Assembly: GCA_934667275.1 (NCBI GenBank)
Contig: CAKULK010000001.1
Location: 186,001 to 250,000, forward strand
Source of the DNA: an uncultured Bacteroidales bacterium
Lineage (GTDB): Bacteria > Bacteroidota > Bacteroidia > Bacteroidales > Paludibacteraceae
Length of the DNA: 64,000 nt
Direction: 5' to 3'
Numbering within the stretch: the first letter of the stretch is position 1; each line of letters starts with the position of its first letter. The notes below the pieces were generated by a model that searched no databases, was not told the DNA's origin, and worked only from the letters and a program-made list of their open reading frames with translations. Made by a program: the position numbers and the translations under genes. Below are positions 1 through 8,945 of the stretch, piece after piece.

Positions 1-190
1 CCATACACCTATCTGCCACACCCGAGGGCGTGGCTACAGCATACGGCATAAGAATATGCATATATTCCCATGAGCATTCATCGTTGCAGAGTTCTGAACA
101 ACAATACAGAAAGTTGCGAAGTTTCTATCCGTCAGAACAGAGCGTCAATAAACGCCTTTATGTAATGTCGTGAAGTCGGCAAGGACTTCA
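1..190 (-). ncRNA. structured RNA, copy A (3' end outside window)
   Basis: Read on the minus strand, this begins about 7 nt after a clear promoter at 197-228. It opens with a perfect hairpin (GTGAAGTC / GACTTCAC), followed by a core of about 110 nt that is strongly conserved in a second copy near 15.1-15.2 kb. The core holds a GGCGT/ACGC hairpin, a TTCTGA/TCAGAA pairing, a GAAA/TTTC stem with a TCGCAA loop and an AATAT/ATATT stem. No ORF explains it. Being the leader of a gene to the left of the window is equally possible. I cannot assign it to a named RNA family. Confidence 0.5.
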
Positions 191-196
191 CGGCTG

Positions 197-228
197 CAAA
201 ATTACCATTTTTTGAGCATATACACAAA
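197..228 (-). promoter_or_regulatory. promoter of structured RNA copy A
   Basis: On the minus strand a TTTG (225-228) lies 20 nt from a TAATTTTG (197-204), the Bacteroidota -33/-7 pattern. It stands back to back with the nitroreductase promoter at 241-272. Confidence 0.6.
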
Positions 229-240
229 CTTTTCAAAGGA

Positions 241-272
241 TTTGCATATATGGCAAAAAAGCAGTAAATTTG
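241..272 (+). promoter_or_regulatory. promoter of the nitroreductase gene
   Basis: TTTG at 241-244, 20 nt, then TAAATTTG at 265-272. The predicted start of transcription is near 279, leaving a leader of about 70 nt before the ATG at 349. Confidence 0.65.
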
Positions 273-348
273 CAGGCTCTAAGTGCGCGCACTATAATAT
301 ATAAGGTGTGGCGGAAATTAGGTAAAGGATACAACAGACATTGAGAAT

Positions 349-858
349 ATGACAGATTTTCAGACATTGTGCCAACAGAGGCGGTCGATACGCAAGTACA
401 CAGAACAGAAAGTGGAGAAAGAGAAGTTGGACTATATTCTGCGTTGTGCGCTGATGTCGCCATCGGGCAAAAGGACCAATCCGTGGGAGTTTTATGTGGT
501 GACAGAACAGGAAGTGCTCCGCCAAATGGCAGGGTGCAGGACCTACGGAAGCGGAATGTTTGAAACGGCTCAAGCGGCTATTGTGGTGGCGTTAGATGCC
601 TCATTGGCAGATACTTGGCAGAGTGACGGGGCCATTGCAGCACAAAACATTTGGTTGGCAGCAACCGACCAAGGATTAGGTGCTTGCTGGTGCCAAGTGC
701 ACGGACGTGAAGGGGCAGAAGATTTGGTGAGAAAGTTGGCAGGCATACCCGAAAACCTGAATGTGCTGTGTGTGATGTCGCTCGGTTACAAGAATGAGGA
801 GAGGAAAATGTATGACCTTGAGAAACTGCCTTACCAGAAAGTGCATTGGGTGGAGTGA
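349..858 (+). CDS. nitroreductase family protein
   Basis: This 169-residue protein matches the small FMN-dependent nitroreductase fold. An N-terminal RRSIRKYT (residues 11-18) is the usual FMN-phosphate contact, SPSGKRTNPW (37-46) follows, and GLGACWCQ near 110 is the second flavin-side motif. Members reduce nitro-aromatics, quinones or flavins with NAD(P)H in the cytoplasm, but the substrate cannot be told from sequence. It is a single-gene unit with its own promoter. The downstream gap to pdxA has no obvious terminator and carries 11-bp repeats. Confidence 0.88.
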   Translation: MTDFQTLCQQRRSIRKYTEQKVEKEKLDYILRCALMSPSGKRTNPWEFYVVTEQEVLRQMAGCRTYGSGMFETAQAAIVVALDASLADTWQSDGAIAAQNIWLAATDQGLGACWCQVHGREGAEDLVRKLAGIPENLNVLCVMSLGYKNEERKMYDLEKLPYQKVHWVE

Positions 859-1010
859 AATAAAACATTAATTACCGTTAATTAGCCATTAATTCAAAGT
901 GGGGAATTTGCGGGGCAAGAGCAGGGGAACATCAGAGAAAGGTCAGGGAGAAAGTGAAGTGGAAGAATGATGTTAAAAAAGTTAGAAATGAAGGGTGAGT
1001 GAGGATTTAC

Positions 1011-1043
1011 CGACCCCCTATTGACCCGCGATAGACCCGCGAC
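1011..1043. repeat. 11-bp tandem array, GACCCGCGATA family
   Basis: Three consecutive 11-mers (CGACCCCCTAT, TGACCCGCGAT, AGACCCGCGAC). The 859-1270 gap also has TTAATT spaced 10-11 nt at 868-894 and an 11-mer pair at 1079-1100 (GTGAATGGTAA, GCGAACGGCAA). Nothing else is seen in this gap except a weak promoter before pdxA. Confidence 0.75.
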
Positions 1044-1170
1044 GATTTTGGAGAGGAATGGGTGATAGTTAATTGTTAGTGAATGGTAAGCGAACGGCAA
1101 ATGGATGTTAGTAATATGTTGTTTCTGCATTTTTTGAGCATGAAGACCAACAAAAACAATGAAAATGCAG

Positions 1171-1178
1171 TATCTTTG
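1171..1178 (+). promoter_or_regulatory. possible -7 box for pdxA-alaS
   Basis: TATCTTTG lies about 90 nt before the pdxA ATG. A TTTG at the usual 19-21 nt distance is missing, so the call rests on the -7 box alone. Confidence 0.35.
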
Positions 1179-1270
1179 CGGTGCGGTTTGTGGAGATGAC
1201 GGCGGGCGAAGATGTAAAAACGGGGATAAATGGGAGGGGAAAATGTGTGAATTTGATTTTATAAAGAGAT

Positions 1271-2413
1271 ATGAAACCGACAATAGCCATAACGGCGGGT
1301 GATATAAACGGAGTAGGGTACGAGATTATCCTCAAGAGTTTGATAGACCCGCATATTTGTGAGATATGCCGTTCGATAGTGTACGGCAATGCCAAAATAG
1401 CCAGACAGCATGCGCAGAAACTGGATGAGGAGTTCCATAACATTCAGTTTAACCTGATAGACGACCCCAAACAGGCGAAAGACGGCAGGCTGAATCTGAT
1501 TACCTGCTACCCCGATGATACGCCGTTGAACATTGGTGTGTCCACATCGGAGGCCGGAAAGGCTTCATTGCAGAGTTTGCAGCGTGCGTGCCAAGATTTG
1601 CAACAAGGATCGGTAGATGCCTTGGTGACTGCACCTATCAACAAGGACAATATCCAGTGCGATGCGTTCCGCTATTCGGGACATACGGAGTACCTGACGA
1701 AGATTTTCGGACAAGGCGGGGATAGTCTGATGATGATGCTGAGCAACAGAATGCGTGTGGCGTTGGTATGCAACCATACGCCCATAGCAAAAGTGCCGCA
1801 GACCATCACGAAAGAACGCATTATTGCGAAACTGACGTTGCTGACAAAGACGTTGCAGGACGATTTCAGTATTCGCAAACCCCGTATTGCAGTGCTTGCA
1901 CTAAATCCGCATGCCGGAGATAACGGATTGATAGGTACAGAGGAGGCAGAGGTTATCCGTCCTGCCATTGACAAGGCCAACGAGCAAGGGTTGTGGGCAT
2001 TCGGTCCGTATTCTGCCGACGGGTTCTTCGGCGCAGGGCAGTACAATCATTTTGATGCCGTGTTGGCGATGTATCATGACCAGGGGCTGGCACCATTCAA
2101 GGCATTGGATATGAGCGGCGTGAACTTCACGGCGGGAATCCGGATTGTGCGAACTTCGCCAGACCATGGTACCGCATACGACTTGGCGGGACAAAACAAG
2201 GCAGATGCGTCGAGTATGCTGCATGCGCTATATGCCGCCATAGATATTCGTGCAAGGCGAATGGAAAATCAGGAACTGAATGCCAACCCGCTGCCGATTA
2301 TCCCGCGTGAAGACAAACGTGACAGAGAAGCAAAAAACGACAATAGAGAGGTGACGCGCCCGCGCGAGGTTGCCCAAACAAAAGACGAAATAGCAAGCGA
2401 CAATGACAAGTAA
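1271..2413 (+). CDS. pdxA: 4-hydroxythreonine-4-phosphate dehydrogenase
   Basis: PdxA oxidises 4-phosphohydroxy-L-threonine in the DXP-dependent pathway to pyridoxal phosphate. The start MKPTIAITAGDINGVGYE is typical. Metal-ligand regions are visible as SGHTEYLT (about 137-144), LNPHAGDNG (about 210) and MYHDQGLAPFK (about 265). The protein has 380 residues, longer than the ~330 of E. coli. The excess is a charged tail of about 45 residues rich in Glu, Arg and Asp that runs into the alaS start. The 11-bp overlap with alaS suggests translational coupling. Confidence 0.93.
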   Translation: MKPTIAITAGDINGVGYEIILKSLIDPHICEICRSIVYGNAKIARQHAQKLDEEFHNIQFNLIDDPKQAKDGRLNLITCYPDDTPLNIGVSTSEAGKASLQSLQRACQDLQQGSVDALVTAPINKDNIQCDAFRYSGHTEYLTKIFGQGGDSLMMMLSNRMRVALVCNHTPIAKVPQTITKERIIAKLTLLTKTLQDDFSIRKPRIAVLALNPHAGDNGLIGTEEAEVIRPAIDKANEQGLWAFGPYSADGFFGAGQYNHFDAVLAMYHDQGLAPFKALDMSGVNFTAGIRIVRTSPDHGTAYDLAGQNKADASSMLHALYAAIDIRARRMENQELNANPLPIIPREDKRDREAKNDNREVTRPREVAQTKDEIASDNDK

Positions 2414-4997
2414 AGAAATCAGACAATCCTTTTTGGATTTTATGGAGAGCAAAGGGCACCATATCGTCCCCTCGGCTCCTATGGTTATCAAAGATGACCC
2501 GACGCTGATGTTCACCAACGCCGGTATGAACCCTTGGAAGGGTATCATTCTGGGCAACGACCCTATCAAATATCCCCGTGTGGCTGACTCGCAGAAATGC
2601 CTCCGCGTCAGCGGCAAGCACAACGACCTTGAGGAAGTGGGACACGATACATACCACCACACCATGTTCGAGATGCTCGGCAACTGGTCGTTTGGCGACT
2701 ATTTCAAAGAGGGTGCCATTGACTTTGCGTGGGAGTATATCGTCGATGTGCTGCATATTGACCCGAAGAACCTGTATGCAACTATTTTCGAGGGCTCGCC
2801 CGAAGAGGGACTGGAGCGCGACAACGAGGCTGCCTCCATCTGGGCGAAACACCTGCCTGCCGACCATATCCTGGAGGGAAACAAACACGATAACTTCTGG
2901 GAAATGGGCGATACCGGACCTTGTGGACCCTGCTCCGAGATTCACGTGGACAGCCGTTCCGAGGAGGAGAAAGCCGCTGTGCCAGGGCGCGAGTTGGTCA
3001 ATAAGGACCACCCGCAGGTGATCGAGATTTGGAATCTCGTCTTCATGCAATACAACCGCAAGGCGGACGGCTCGCTCGAAGGGCTGCCCAACAAGGTGAT
3101 TGATACGGGTATGGGCTTTGAGCGCCTCGTGCGCACGCTTCAGGGCAAGCAGTCCAACTACGACACCGATGTGTTCCAACCTATGCTCCGCAAGATCGGC
3201 GAGATCTGCGGTTGCGAGTACGGCAAGGACGAAAAGACCGACATCGCTATGCGTGTGATAGCCGACCATATACGTACTATCGCGTTTGCTATCACAGACG
3301 GACAGTTGCCTTCCAACGAGAAAGCCGGCTATGTCATTCGCCGTATCCTCCGCCGTGCGGTGCGCTATGGCTATACGTTCCTCGGTCAGCGCGAGGCGTT
3401 TATGTTCCGCTTGGTTCCGCAACTGATTGAAGATATGGGCGATGCCTATCCCGAACTCAAGAAACAAGAGCAACAGATTATCCCCGTCATCAAGAGCGAA
3501 GAGGAGGCTTTCTTGCGCACCCTCGACAAGGGGATCACACTGCTCGACAAACTGATGCGCGAGGCAAAGGGCAAAGAGATTTCGGGCGTGGATGTCTTCA
3601 CGCTCAAAGACACTTATGGTTTTCCGCTCGACCTTACCGAGTTGATTCTCCGCGAGAACGGATTTACCACCAACGAGGAGGAATACAACCGCGCGTTGGA
3701 ACACCAGAAAGAGATGGGACGCTCTGCCAACAAACAGGACTTGGGCGATTGGGTGGTGCTCCGCGAAGGGGATACCGAGTTTGTGGGGTACGACACGTTG
3801 GAGGTTGAGACGCAGGTGCTTCGCTACCGCAAAGTGAGCCAGAAAGGCAAAGAGTTCTATCAAGTTGTGTTGTCGAAGACGCCTTTCTATGCCGAGATGG
3901 GTGGTGAAATTGGCGACACGGGTTCTGTAGGTACGGCGCGTATCATCGACACCAAGCGCGAGAACAACCTCGCCGTGCATATCTGCACCGAGTTGCCCGA
4001 TGCTATCGAGCAGCCGCTGGTAGCCAAAGTGGATGCAGACCGCCGTCAGGCTATCGCTTGCAACCACACCTGCACCCATATTCTCCACTACGCTCTGCGT
4101 ACCGTCCTCGGACAGCATGTGGAGCAGAAAGGTAGTCTTGTTACGCCCGACTCGCTTCGCTTCGACTTCTCTCATTATCAGAAAGTTACGCCCGAAGAAC
4201 TGCGTCGTATAGAGCAGACTGCCAACCAACTTATCCGTCAGGATTTTGCCCTCGAAGAGAGTCGTCATACCCCTATCGCAAAAGCCAAAGAGATGGGGGC
4301 GATGGCGTTGTTCGGAGAGAAATACGGCGACGATGTACGTGTTATCAAATACGGTCCGTCTATCGAGTTGTGCGGTGGTTGCCATGTGTCGTCCACCGGG
4401 CGTATCGGTTCGGTGCGTATCGTGATGGAGACCAGTATCGCGGCGGGTATCCGTCGTATAGAGGCAGTTACTGCCGCCCAAGCAGACAACCTCTATTATG
4501 CGCAACAGGATATGCTCACAGGATTGCGTGCGCTATTCAACAATGCACCCGACCTCGCCGGTGCAGTACAGAAAGCAGTCGCTGAAAATCAGTCGCTTAA
4601 GAAAGAAATAGAGAACTTTATGACTGAGAAATTGGAACAATTCCGCGACCGTCTCATTGAGCGTGCCGAGGACTACAACGGTATAAAACTCGTCCGTGTG
4701 CAGGGCAATGTGCAGCCCGATATGATCCGCGGCGTACTGCCCCTTCTGCGCGGCAAGTTCACCGATGTGCGCTTTGCCGTGGTCGGTGCCACCGAGTGGG
4801 AAGGCAAACCGATGATTTCCGTCTTCCTCTCGCAGCCGTTGGTGGACGCAGGTCTCCATGCCGGTCAGATGATCAAGTCGGCAGCCAAGCATATCCAGGG
4901 CGGTGGCGGCGGACAAGCGTGGATGGCTACCGCCGGCGGCCGCAACGCCGCAGGTCTCTCTGCCGCTATGGACGAGTTGATTGTGGCATTGAAATAG
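2403..4997 (+). CDS. alaS: alanyl-tRNA synthetase
   Basis: AlaRS charges tRNA-Ala and edits mischarged Ser and Gly. The 864-residue protein has the full family architecture. The class II catalytic core starts with IRQSFLDFMESKGH and contains FTNAGMNPWKG. The editing domain shows HTCTH (HxxxH) and CGGCH as metal-site elements. A DHHA1-type C-terminal domain ends with the glycine-rich GGGGGQAWMATAGG. It overlaps pdxA by 11 bp. Codon use and length look normal, and no frameshift was seen. Confidence 0.97.
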   Translation: MTSKEIRQSFLDFMESKGHHIVPSAPMVIKDDPTLMFTNAGMNPWKGIILGNDPIKYPRVADSQKCLRVSGKHNDLEEVGHDTYHHTMFEMLGNWSFGDYFKEGAIDFAWEYIVDVLHIDPKNLYATIFEGSPEEGLERDNEAASIWAKHLPADHILEGNKHDNFWEMGDTGPCGPCSEIHVDSRSEEEKAAVPGRELVNKDHPQVIEIWNLVFMQYNRKADGSLEGLPNKVIDTGMGFERLVRTLQGKQSNYDTDVFQPMLRKIGEICGCEYGKDEKTDIAMRVIADHIRTIAFAITDGQLPSNEKAGYVIRRILRRAVRYGYTFLGQREAFMFRLVPQLIEDMGDAYPELKKQEQQIIPVIKSEEEAFLRTLDKGITLLDKLMREAKGKEISGVDVFTLKDTYGFPLDLTELILRENGFTTNEEEYNRALEHQKEMGRSANKQDLGDWVVLREGDTEFVGYDTLEVETQVLRYRKVSQKGKEFYQVVLSKTPFYAEMGGEIGDTGSVGTARIIDTKRENNLAVHICTELPDAIEQPLVAKVDADRRQAIACNHTCTHILHYALRTVLGQHVEQKGSLVTPDSLRFDFSHYQKVTPEELRRIEQTANQLIRQDFALEESRHTPIAKAKEMGAMALFGEKYGDDVRVIKYGPSIELCGGCHVSSTGRIGSVRIVMETSIAAGIRRIEAVTAAQADNLYYAQQDMLTGLRALFNNAPDLAGAVQKAVAENQSLKKEIENFMTEKLEQFRDRLIERAEDYNGIKLVRVQGNVQPDMIRGVLPLLRGKFTDVRFAVVGATEWEGKPMISVFLSQPLVDAGLHAGQMIKSAAKHIQGGGGGQAWMATAGGRNAAGLSAAMDELIVALK

Positions 4998-5013
4998 GTT
5001 GGATTTAGAACGG

Positions 5014-5026
5014 ACGGCTATGCCGT
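5014..5026 (+). repeat. leader hairpin ACGGC-TAT-GCCGT
   Basis: A perfect 5-bp stem, 17 bp after the alaS stop and before the AT-rich leader of the next gene. The same kind of hairpin precedes the genes at 37744 (+) and 56284 (-). Confidence 0.5.
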
Positions 5027-5064
5027 ATTAAGACAAATTCCCCATAAAATATAGCAATAGATAT

Positions 5065-5496
5065 TTGAAAACATTGACGCGGCATTTGCCGGAGAAATAC
5101 CGTCCTGCAGTCCGTTTCGTATGCGTTGGCGCATTCGGAACGGCATTGCAGTATGGTATTTACTATGGATTTCTGGCATTGTTTGATTACTGCTGTCCCG
5201 AGTTGGGCATTCGCGTGACGCTGGCATTCACTATCGGGTTCGTGATAGAGATGATTAGCAACTATTTGCTGACCAGTTTTTATACTTTTGGTACACACCC
5301 GAATTTGAAGAATGCAGGCGGTTTCCTGTTCGGACGCGGGGTGAACTACGTGTTGCAATTAGCGTTCCTACACCTTATTATATATATAGGTTTGTCGGAG
5401 GAGTTGTCGGGCATCATTGCCATTGTGTTGGCAGGGATAATCAACTACTTTGTATTGGTGCCGTTTTATAGCAAAAAGAAGCAGGAAAGGGTATGA
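5065..5496 (+). CDS. GtrA-like four-helix membrane protein
   Basis: 143 residues with four predicted membrane helices and the GtrA-family opening RFVCVGAFGTALQYGIYYG. GtrA-like proteins are thought to help move lipid-linked sugars across the inner membrane for glycan decoration. The start is a TTG: an in-frame TAA lies at 5029-5031 and no ATG or GTG occurs between it and 5065. The gene ends in a 4-bp ATGA overlap with the guanine deaminase gene, so the two are probably co-translated although their functions seem unrelated. Confidence 0.8.
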   Translation: MKTLTRHLPEKYRPAVRFVCVGAFGTALQYGIYYGFLALFDYCCPELGIRVTLAFTIGFVIEMISNYLLTSFYTFGTHPNLKNAGGFLFGRGVNYVLQLAFLHLIIYIGLSEELSGIIAIVLAGIINYFVLVPFYSKKKQERV

Positions 5497-6800
5497 ATAT
5501 TTACAAGGCGAATATACTTTATACCCCTACATCACAGGCATTTGAGGTGATTCAGAATGGGTATGTGGCGGTGGATGATGACGGTTTTATTGTCTCTGTG
5601 ACCAAGACCAAGCCTGCCAGATATGCAGATGTGCCAGTGACGGACTTCGGCGATGCGCTGTTGATTCCCGCGATGAACGACATGCACGTGCATGCGCCGC
5701 AATACCGTAATCTGGGCATTGCGATGGACGAGGAGTTGATACCGTGGCTGAATAATTACACTTTTCCAGAAGAGGCGCGTTTTCGGGATTTGCACTATGC
5801 TTATGCGGTTTATACCCGATTTGTGCACGATTTGTGGCTTAACGGAACGATGCGCGCATCGGTGTTTGCTACGAGCGACACGCCGTCGTCGCTGTTGCTC
5901 TGCCGCCTCTTTGACGAGGCTGGGTTGGGCGGAAATATAGGTCTGGTGGCGATGGACAGGAACTGCCCCGAGAAACTGCAAGTGCCTTATACACGCTATG
6001 CGTTGGAGATGATGCAGTTTGCCATGGCGACAGACGATTTTGCATTGGTGAATCCGATACTCACACCTCGTTTTATTCCTGCCTGTTCTCCTAATCTGTT
6101 GAAAATCATCGGAAAGATGGCACAAGAGACGGGTATTCCCGTGCAGTCGCATCTAAGCGAGAACCGTTCAGAGATAGCGTGGGTACGAGAATTGGAGCCT
6201 GAGTCCACCTGCTATGGTGATGCCTACAACCGCTACGGGTTGTTCGGACAGGCACCCACATTGATGGCGCATTGTTGCTATACGGAGGGCGAGGAATTGG
6301 AACTGATGCAGCGCAATCATGTGGTGGCGGTGCATTGTCCGACCTCGAACTGCAATCTCGGTTCGGGGATTGCGCCTGTGCGGACGTTTCTGCAAAATGA
6401 TATACAAGTGGCACTCGGCAGCGATATATCGGGCGGGCATCATCTCAGTATGTTCCGCGTGATGCAGTATGCACTGCAAATGAGCAAGTTGCAGTATGCG
6501 CATAGCGAAGGGAAACTGCCTTTTCTGACTCTTTCGGAGGCATTTTATATGGCCACAAAGTCGGGTGGTTCGTTCTTTGGCAGGGTGGGCTCTTTCGAGA
6601 AAGGCTATGCCTTTGATGCTCTGGTGATTGACGATAGCCGACTAAATTATTCTGATACGGCTCTCGGAGTGAAACCCTATACGTTGCAGCAACGCTTGGA
6701 GCGGTATATTTATCTTGGTGATGACCGCCAGATAACTCACCGTTTCTGCCAAGGGCGAGACCTGTCGGAATTTCAATATCAAGGAACTCACATTGAATAG
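5493..6800 (+). CDS. guaD: guanine deaminase (amidohydrolase family)
   Basis: The 435-residue protein belongs to the metal-dependent amidohydrolase superfamily and resembles guanine deaminase, which converts guanine to xanthine and ammonia. Metal-site motifs are HVHAPQY (His65, His67), QSHLSEN, MAHCCY and LGSDISGGHH. HxHxPQY and the HCPTSN segment are characteristic of GuaD rather than of cytosine or adenine deaminases. It is cytoplasmic, with no signal peptide. The start overlaps the GtrA-like gene by ATGA. Confidence 0.88.
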   Translation: MNIYKANILYTPTSQAFEVIQNGYVAVDDDGFIVSVTKTKPARYADVPVTDFGDALLIPAMNDMHVHAPQYRNLGIAMDEELIPWLNNYTFPEEARFRDLHYAYAVYTRFVHDLWLNGTMRASVFATSDTPSSLLLCRLFDEAGLGGNIGLVAMDRNCPEKLQVPYTRYALEMMQFAMATDDFALVNPILTPRFIPACSPNLLKIIGKMAQETGIPVQSHLSENRSEIAWVRELEPESTCYGDAYNRYGLFGQAPTLMAHCCYTEGEELELMQRNHVVAVHCPTSNCNLGSGIAPVRTFLQNDIQVALGSDISGGHHLSMFRVMQYALQMSKLQYAHSEGKLPFLTLSEAFYMATKSGGSFFGRVGSFEKGYAFDALVIDDSRLNYSDTALGVKPYTLQQRLERYIYLGDDRQITHRFCQGRDLSEFQYQGTHIE

Positions 6801-6818
6801 TTTAATTGTAATCAAGTT

Positions 6819-7562
6819 ATGGTTCACATTTTTTCTCCCGAAAACAAACGCCTTGTCTGGTATCTCGCAATGGAAGAGTATCTTGCCCAGCATGTGGCGG
6901 ACAAGGATATTTTCTTTTCTTGGATAGTTTCTCCCACCGTCATTTTTGGCCGTCATCAGGTGATGGAGGATGAGGTGAATATCCCGTTCTGCCGTGAACA
7001 CGGCGTGCAGATGTACCGCCGCAAGAGTGGGGGAGGGTGCGTGTATGCCGACCGTGGCAACCTGATGCTCAGTTACATTACGCCCGATACGCATAGTGAA
7101 GCTGTCTTTCAACGCTATCTTGACATCATGTCCAATGCCCTGCGCGATTTGGGTTTTCCTGCAGTAAAGTCGGAGCACAACGATATTCTCATTGATGGTC
7201 GTAAGGTGTCCGGCAACGCATGCTACGCCCTGCCCACGGGAACTATCGTTCATGGTACGCTGCTTTACAATGTGGATTTTGGTGCACTCCAACAGGCAAT
7301 TACGCCATCCAAGGAGAAACTTGCCAAGCATGGTGTGCAGTCTGTTCGTCAGCGTGTGGGCAATCTGGTGGACCTGCGTAACGAGATTTCGGATTTCGCC
7401 GAGCATACGAATGCCGTAGCCATGCAGAGTATTGAAAACATCGCTGCTTATTTCGGTAATACGCTTTGTGACCAGTCGCGAGACCTCACTTCGGAGGAAA
7501 TGGCTGCAATAGATGCCATTGAGCAGACTTACCTGAACCCTGCGTTTATTGAAGGTAAATAG
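6819..7562 (+). CDS. lplA: lipoate-protein ligase A-like
   Basis: 247 residues with the biotin/lipoate ligase fold. RRKSGGGCVYAD (about 68-79) is the lipoyl-AMP loop, and GRKVSGNA (about 127-134) carries the conserved catalytic lysine. The enzyme attaches scavenged lipoate to lipoyl domains such as GcvH or 2-oxoacid dehydrogenase E2. The family's C-terminal accessory domain appears absent or very short, so it could instead be an octanoyl or lipoyl transferase. It lies 18 bp after guaD and is likely co-transcribed. Confidence 0.85.
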   Translation: MVHIFSPENKRLVWYLAMEEYLAQHVADKDIFFSWIVSPTVIFGRHQVMEDEVNIPFCREHGVQMYRRKSGGGCVYADRGNLMLSYITPDTHSEAVFQRYLDIMSNALRDLGFPAVKSEHNDILIDGRKVSGNACYALPTGTIVHGTLLYNVDFGALQQAITPSKEKLAKHGVQSVRQRVGNLVDLRNEISDFAEHTNAVAMQSIENIAAYFGNTLCDQSRDLTSEEMAAIDAIEQTYLNPAFIEGK

Positions 7563-7630
7563 GCAGGTGCCCTATATTAGGAGGATTTTATCTGCTTTTT
7601 GCTAAAAAGTCCGCTTTTTCTGCTGAAATA

Positions 7631-7662
7631 TTTGCATAGTTCGAGAAAAAGCAGTACCTTTG
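7631..7662 (+). promoter_or_regulatory. promoter of tRNA-His
   Basis: TTTG at 7631-7634, 20 nt, TACCTTTG at 7655-7662, an exact match to the Bacteroidota consensus. A precursor leader of about 100 nt precedes the tRNA. Confidence 0.7.
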
Positions 7663-7764
7663 CACCCGCTTTCGAAAGATTAGCAGTTTTGTGCTGCGAA
7701 TTGAACGAAGTGGCAGTCAGTTTTCTTAGGGATGGGGCCGTAAGGCTTGGAAAATTGACTATAT

Positions 7765-7838
7765 GGTGGTCTTAGCTCAGTTGGCAGAGCATCGGATTGT
7801 GGTTCCGAGTGTCGTGGGTTCGAGCCCCACATTCCACC
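7765..7838 (+). tRNA. tRNA-His (anticodon GTG)
   Basis: A cloverleaf can be drawn by eye. The D arm is GCTC/GAGC, the anticodon stem TCGGA/TCCGA with loop TTGTGGT (anticodon GTG), the variable loop GTGTC and the T arm GTGGG/CCCAC with TTCGAGC. The extra G at -1 (7765) opposite C73 (7838) is the tRNA-His identity pair. CCA is not encoded. Acceptor pairs 5-68 (T.T) and 6-67 (C.T) are mismatched. An intrinsic terminator follows at 7864. Confidence 0.9.
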
Positions 7839-7863
7839 CTAAACAGAATGTTGGTTAGTGAAA

Positions 7864-7898
7864 ATGGTGATATGAGAGTGACATATCACCATTTTTTT
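7864..7898 (+). terminator. intrinsic terminator after tRNA-His
   Basis: A perfect 10-bp stem ATGGTGATAT / ATATCACCAT with a 9-nt loop, followed by seven T. It ends 20 bp before the ATG of the EamA gene. Confidence 0.9.
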
Positions 7899-7917
7899 GT
7901 CTGATAGAATTATTTGG

Positions 7918-8844
7918 ATGAAGAAAGTGTTCCCTTATATCGCCATTATTTTGGCGATGCTGTGTTGGGCGGGTTCCGGTATTGCTGTGAAAGCGGCATT
8001 GGCGTCGTTCAGTCCGTTGACAATGATAGTGTTGCGTTTCACAGTGGCGGTGCTGCTGATGCTTGCCATTGGTCTGTGTTGTCGCGATAACGCTGTACTC
8101 AGTTTGCAGCGTGTGGAGAAGAAAGATATTCCGTTATTCTGTCTTGGCGGGTTGTTTCAGCCGTTTTTGTATTATATTCTTGAGACTTACAGTTACAAAC
8201 TTTTCGCTTCTCCCACTATTGCGGAGGCCCTGTTGAGTACCAGTCCTCTTATTGCCCCTCTGTTCGCATGGCTGATACTCCGCGAGCGAGTGACGGTGTA
8301 TAATATCGTGGGCATTATTGTCTCTACAGCGGGTGTGCTGTTGCTCATTCTTGCCGGTGCGGGTAATTTCGAATTGGGCAATCCTTTGGGCATACCGTTA
8401 GCCTTCGTAACAGTCAGTACAGCAGTGGCTTACACTATTGTATTGCGCCGTATTCCTACCCACTACTCTTCGCTCACCATTGTCTTTTACGTGCAAGCCT
8501 TCTCTCTTTTGCTTTTTTACCCGTTGTGGGGCATTGTGGATGGACCTAAATTGGGCGAAATGATTGACAATGTGGATATTAGCGCATTTGTGTCTTCTAT
8601 GTGGGCAGTAGGTTATTTAGCGGTTTTGTCGTCGGTGGTAGCCTTTATTTTGTTCTGCTACACGGTACGCGAAATCGGTGTGACGCGCGCCAATGCCTTT
8701 AATAATGCCCGACCTGTATTTACTGCACTTATTATGTGGTTGGGCTTTGGCGAACAATTGCCCGCGTGGAAATGGGTTGGTATCTTGATTATTATTTTGG
8801 GACTATTTATATGCCAAAAGACTACAAAGAAAGTGCAAAAATAG
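7918..8844 (+). CDS. EamA-family (DMT) transporter
   Basis: About 308 residues with ten predicted membrane helices arranged as two EamA repeats of five. The motif LCWAGSGIAVKAAL in helix 1 and the AEALLSTSPLIAPLFAW segment are typical of drug/metabolite exporters. The substrate cannot be predicted. I chose ATG 7918 (MKKVFPYIAII) over a TTG at 7897 because the upstream part lies in the terminator T-run. No promoter was found between the terminator and the start, so expression may depend on read-through from the tRNA unit. Confidence 0.85.
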   Translation: MKKVFPYIAIILAMLCWAGSGIAVKAALASFSPLTMIVLRFTVAVLLMLAIGLCCRDNAVLSLQRVEKKDIPLFCLGGLFQPFLYYILETYSYKLFASPTIAEALLSTSPLIAPLFAWLILRERVTVYNIVGIIVSTAGVLLLILAGAGNFELGNPLGIPLAFVTVSTAVAYTIVLRRIPTHYSSLTIVFYVQAFSLLLFYPLWGIVDGPKLGEMIDNVDISAFVSSMWAVGYLAVLSSVVAFILFCYTVREIGVTRANAFNNARPVFTALIMWLGFGEQLPAWKWVGILIIILGLFICQKTTKKVQK

Positions 8845-8861
8845 TACTTTTGGACAATTTG

Positions 8862-8893
8862 TTTGGCTATGTCGAATTTTATATGTACCTTTG
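8862..8893 (+). promoter_or_regulatory. promoter of the steroid-reductase cluster
   Basis: TTTG at 8862-8865, 20 nt, TACCTTTG at 8886-8893. It is the only good promoter before the three genes ending at 11966. Confidence 0.7.
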
Positions 8894-8945
8894 TAAGTTC
8901 ATTCGCGTTTGTTGAAATGGCAGACGCATAAAATTATGAGTGCCT

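Noticed and set aside
2298..4505. 735-codon open frame on the minus strand opposite alaS
   Set aside because: It is fully antisense to a clear alanyl-tRNA synthetase, has no family features and a His/Val-rich composition typical of shadow frames in GC-balanced coding DNA.
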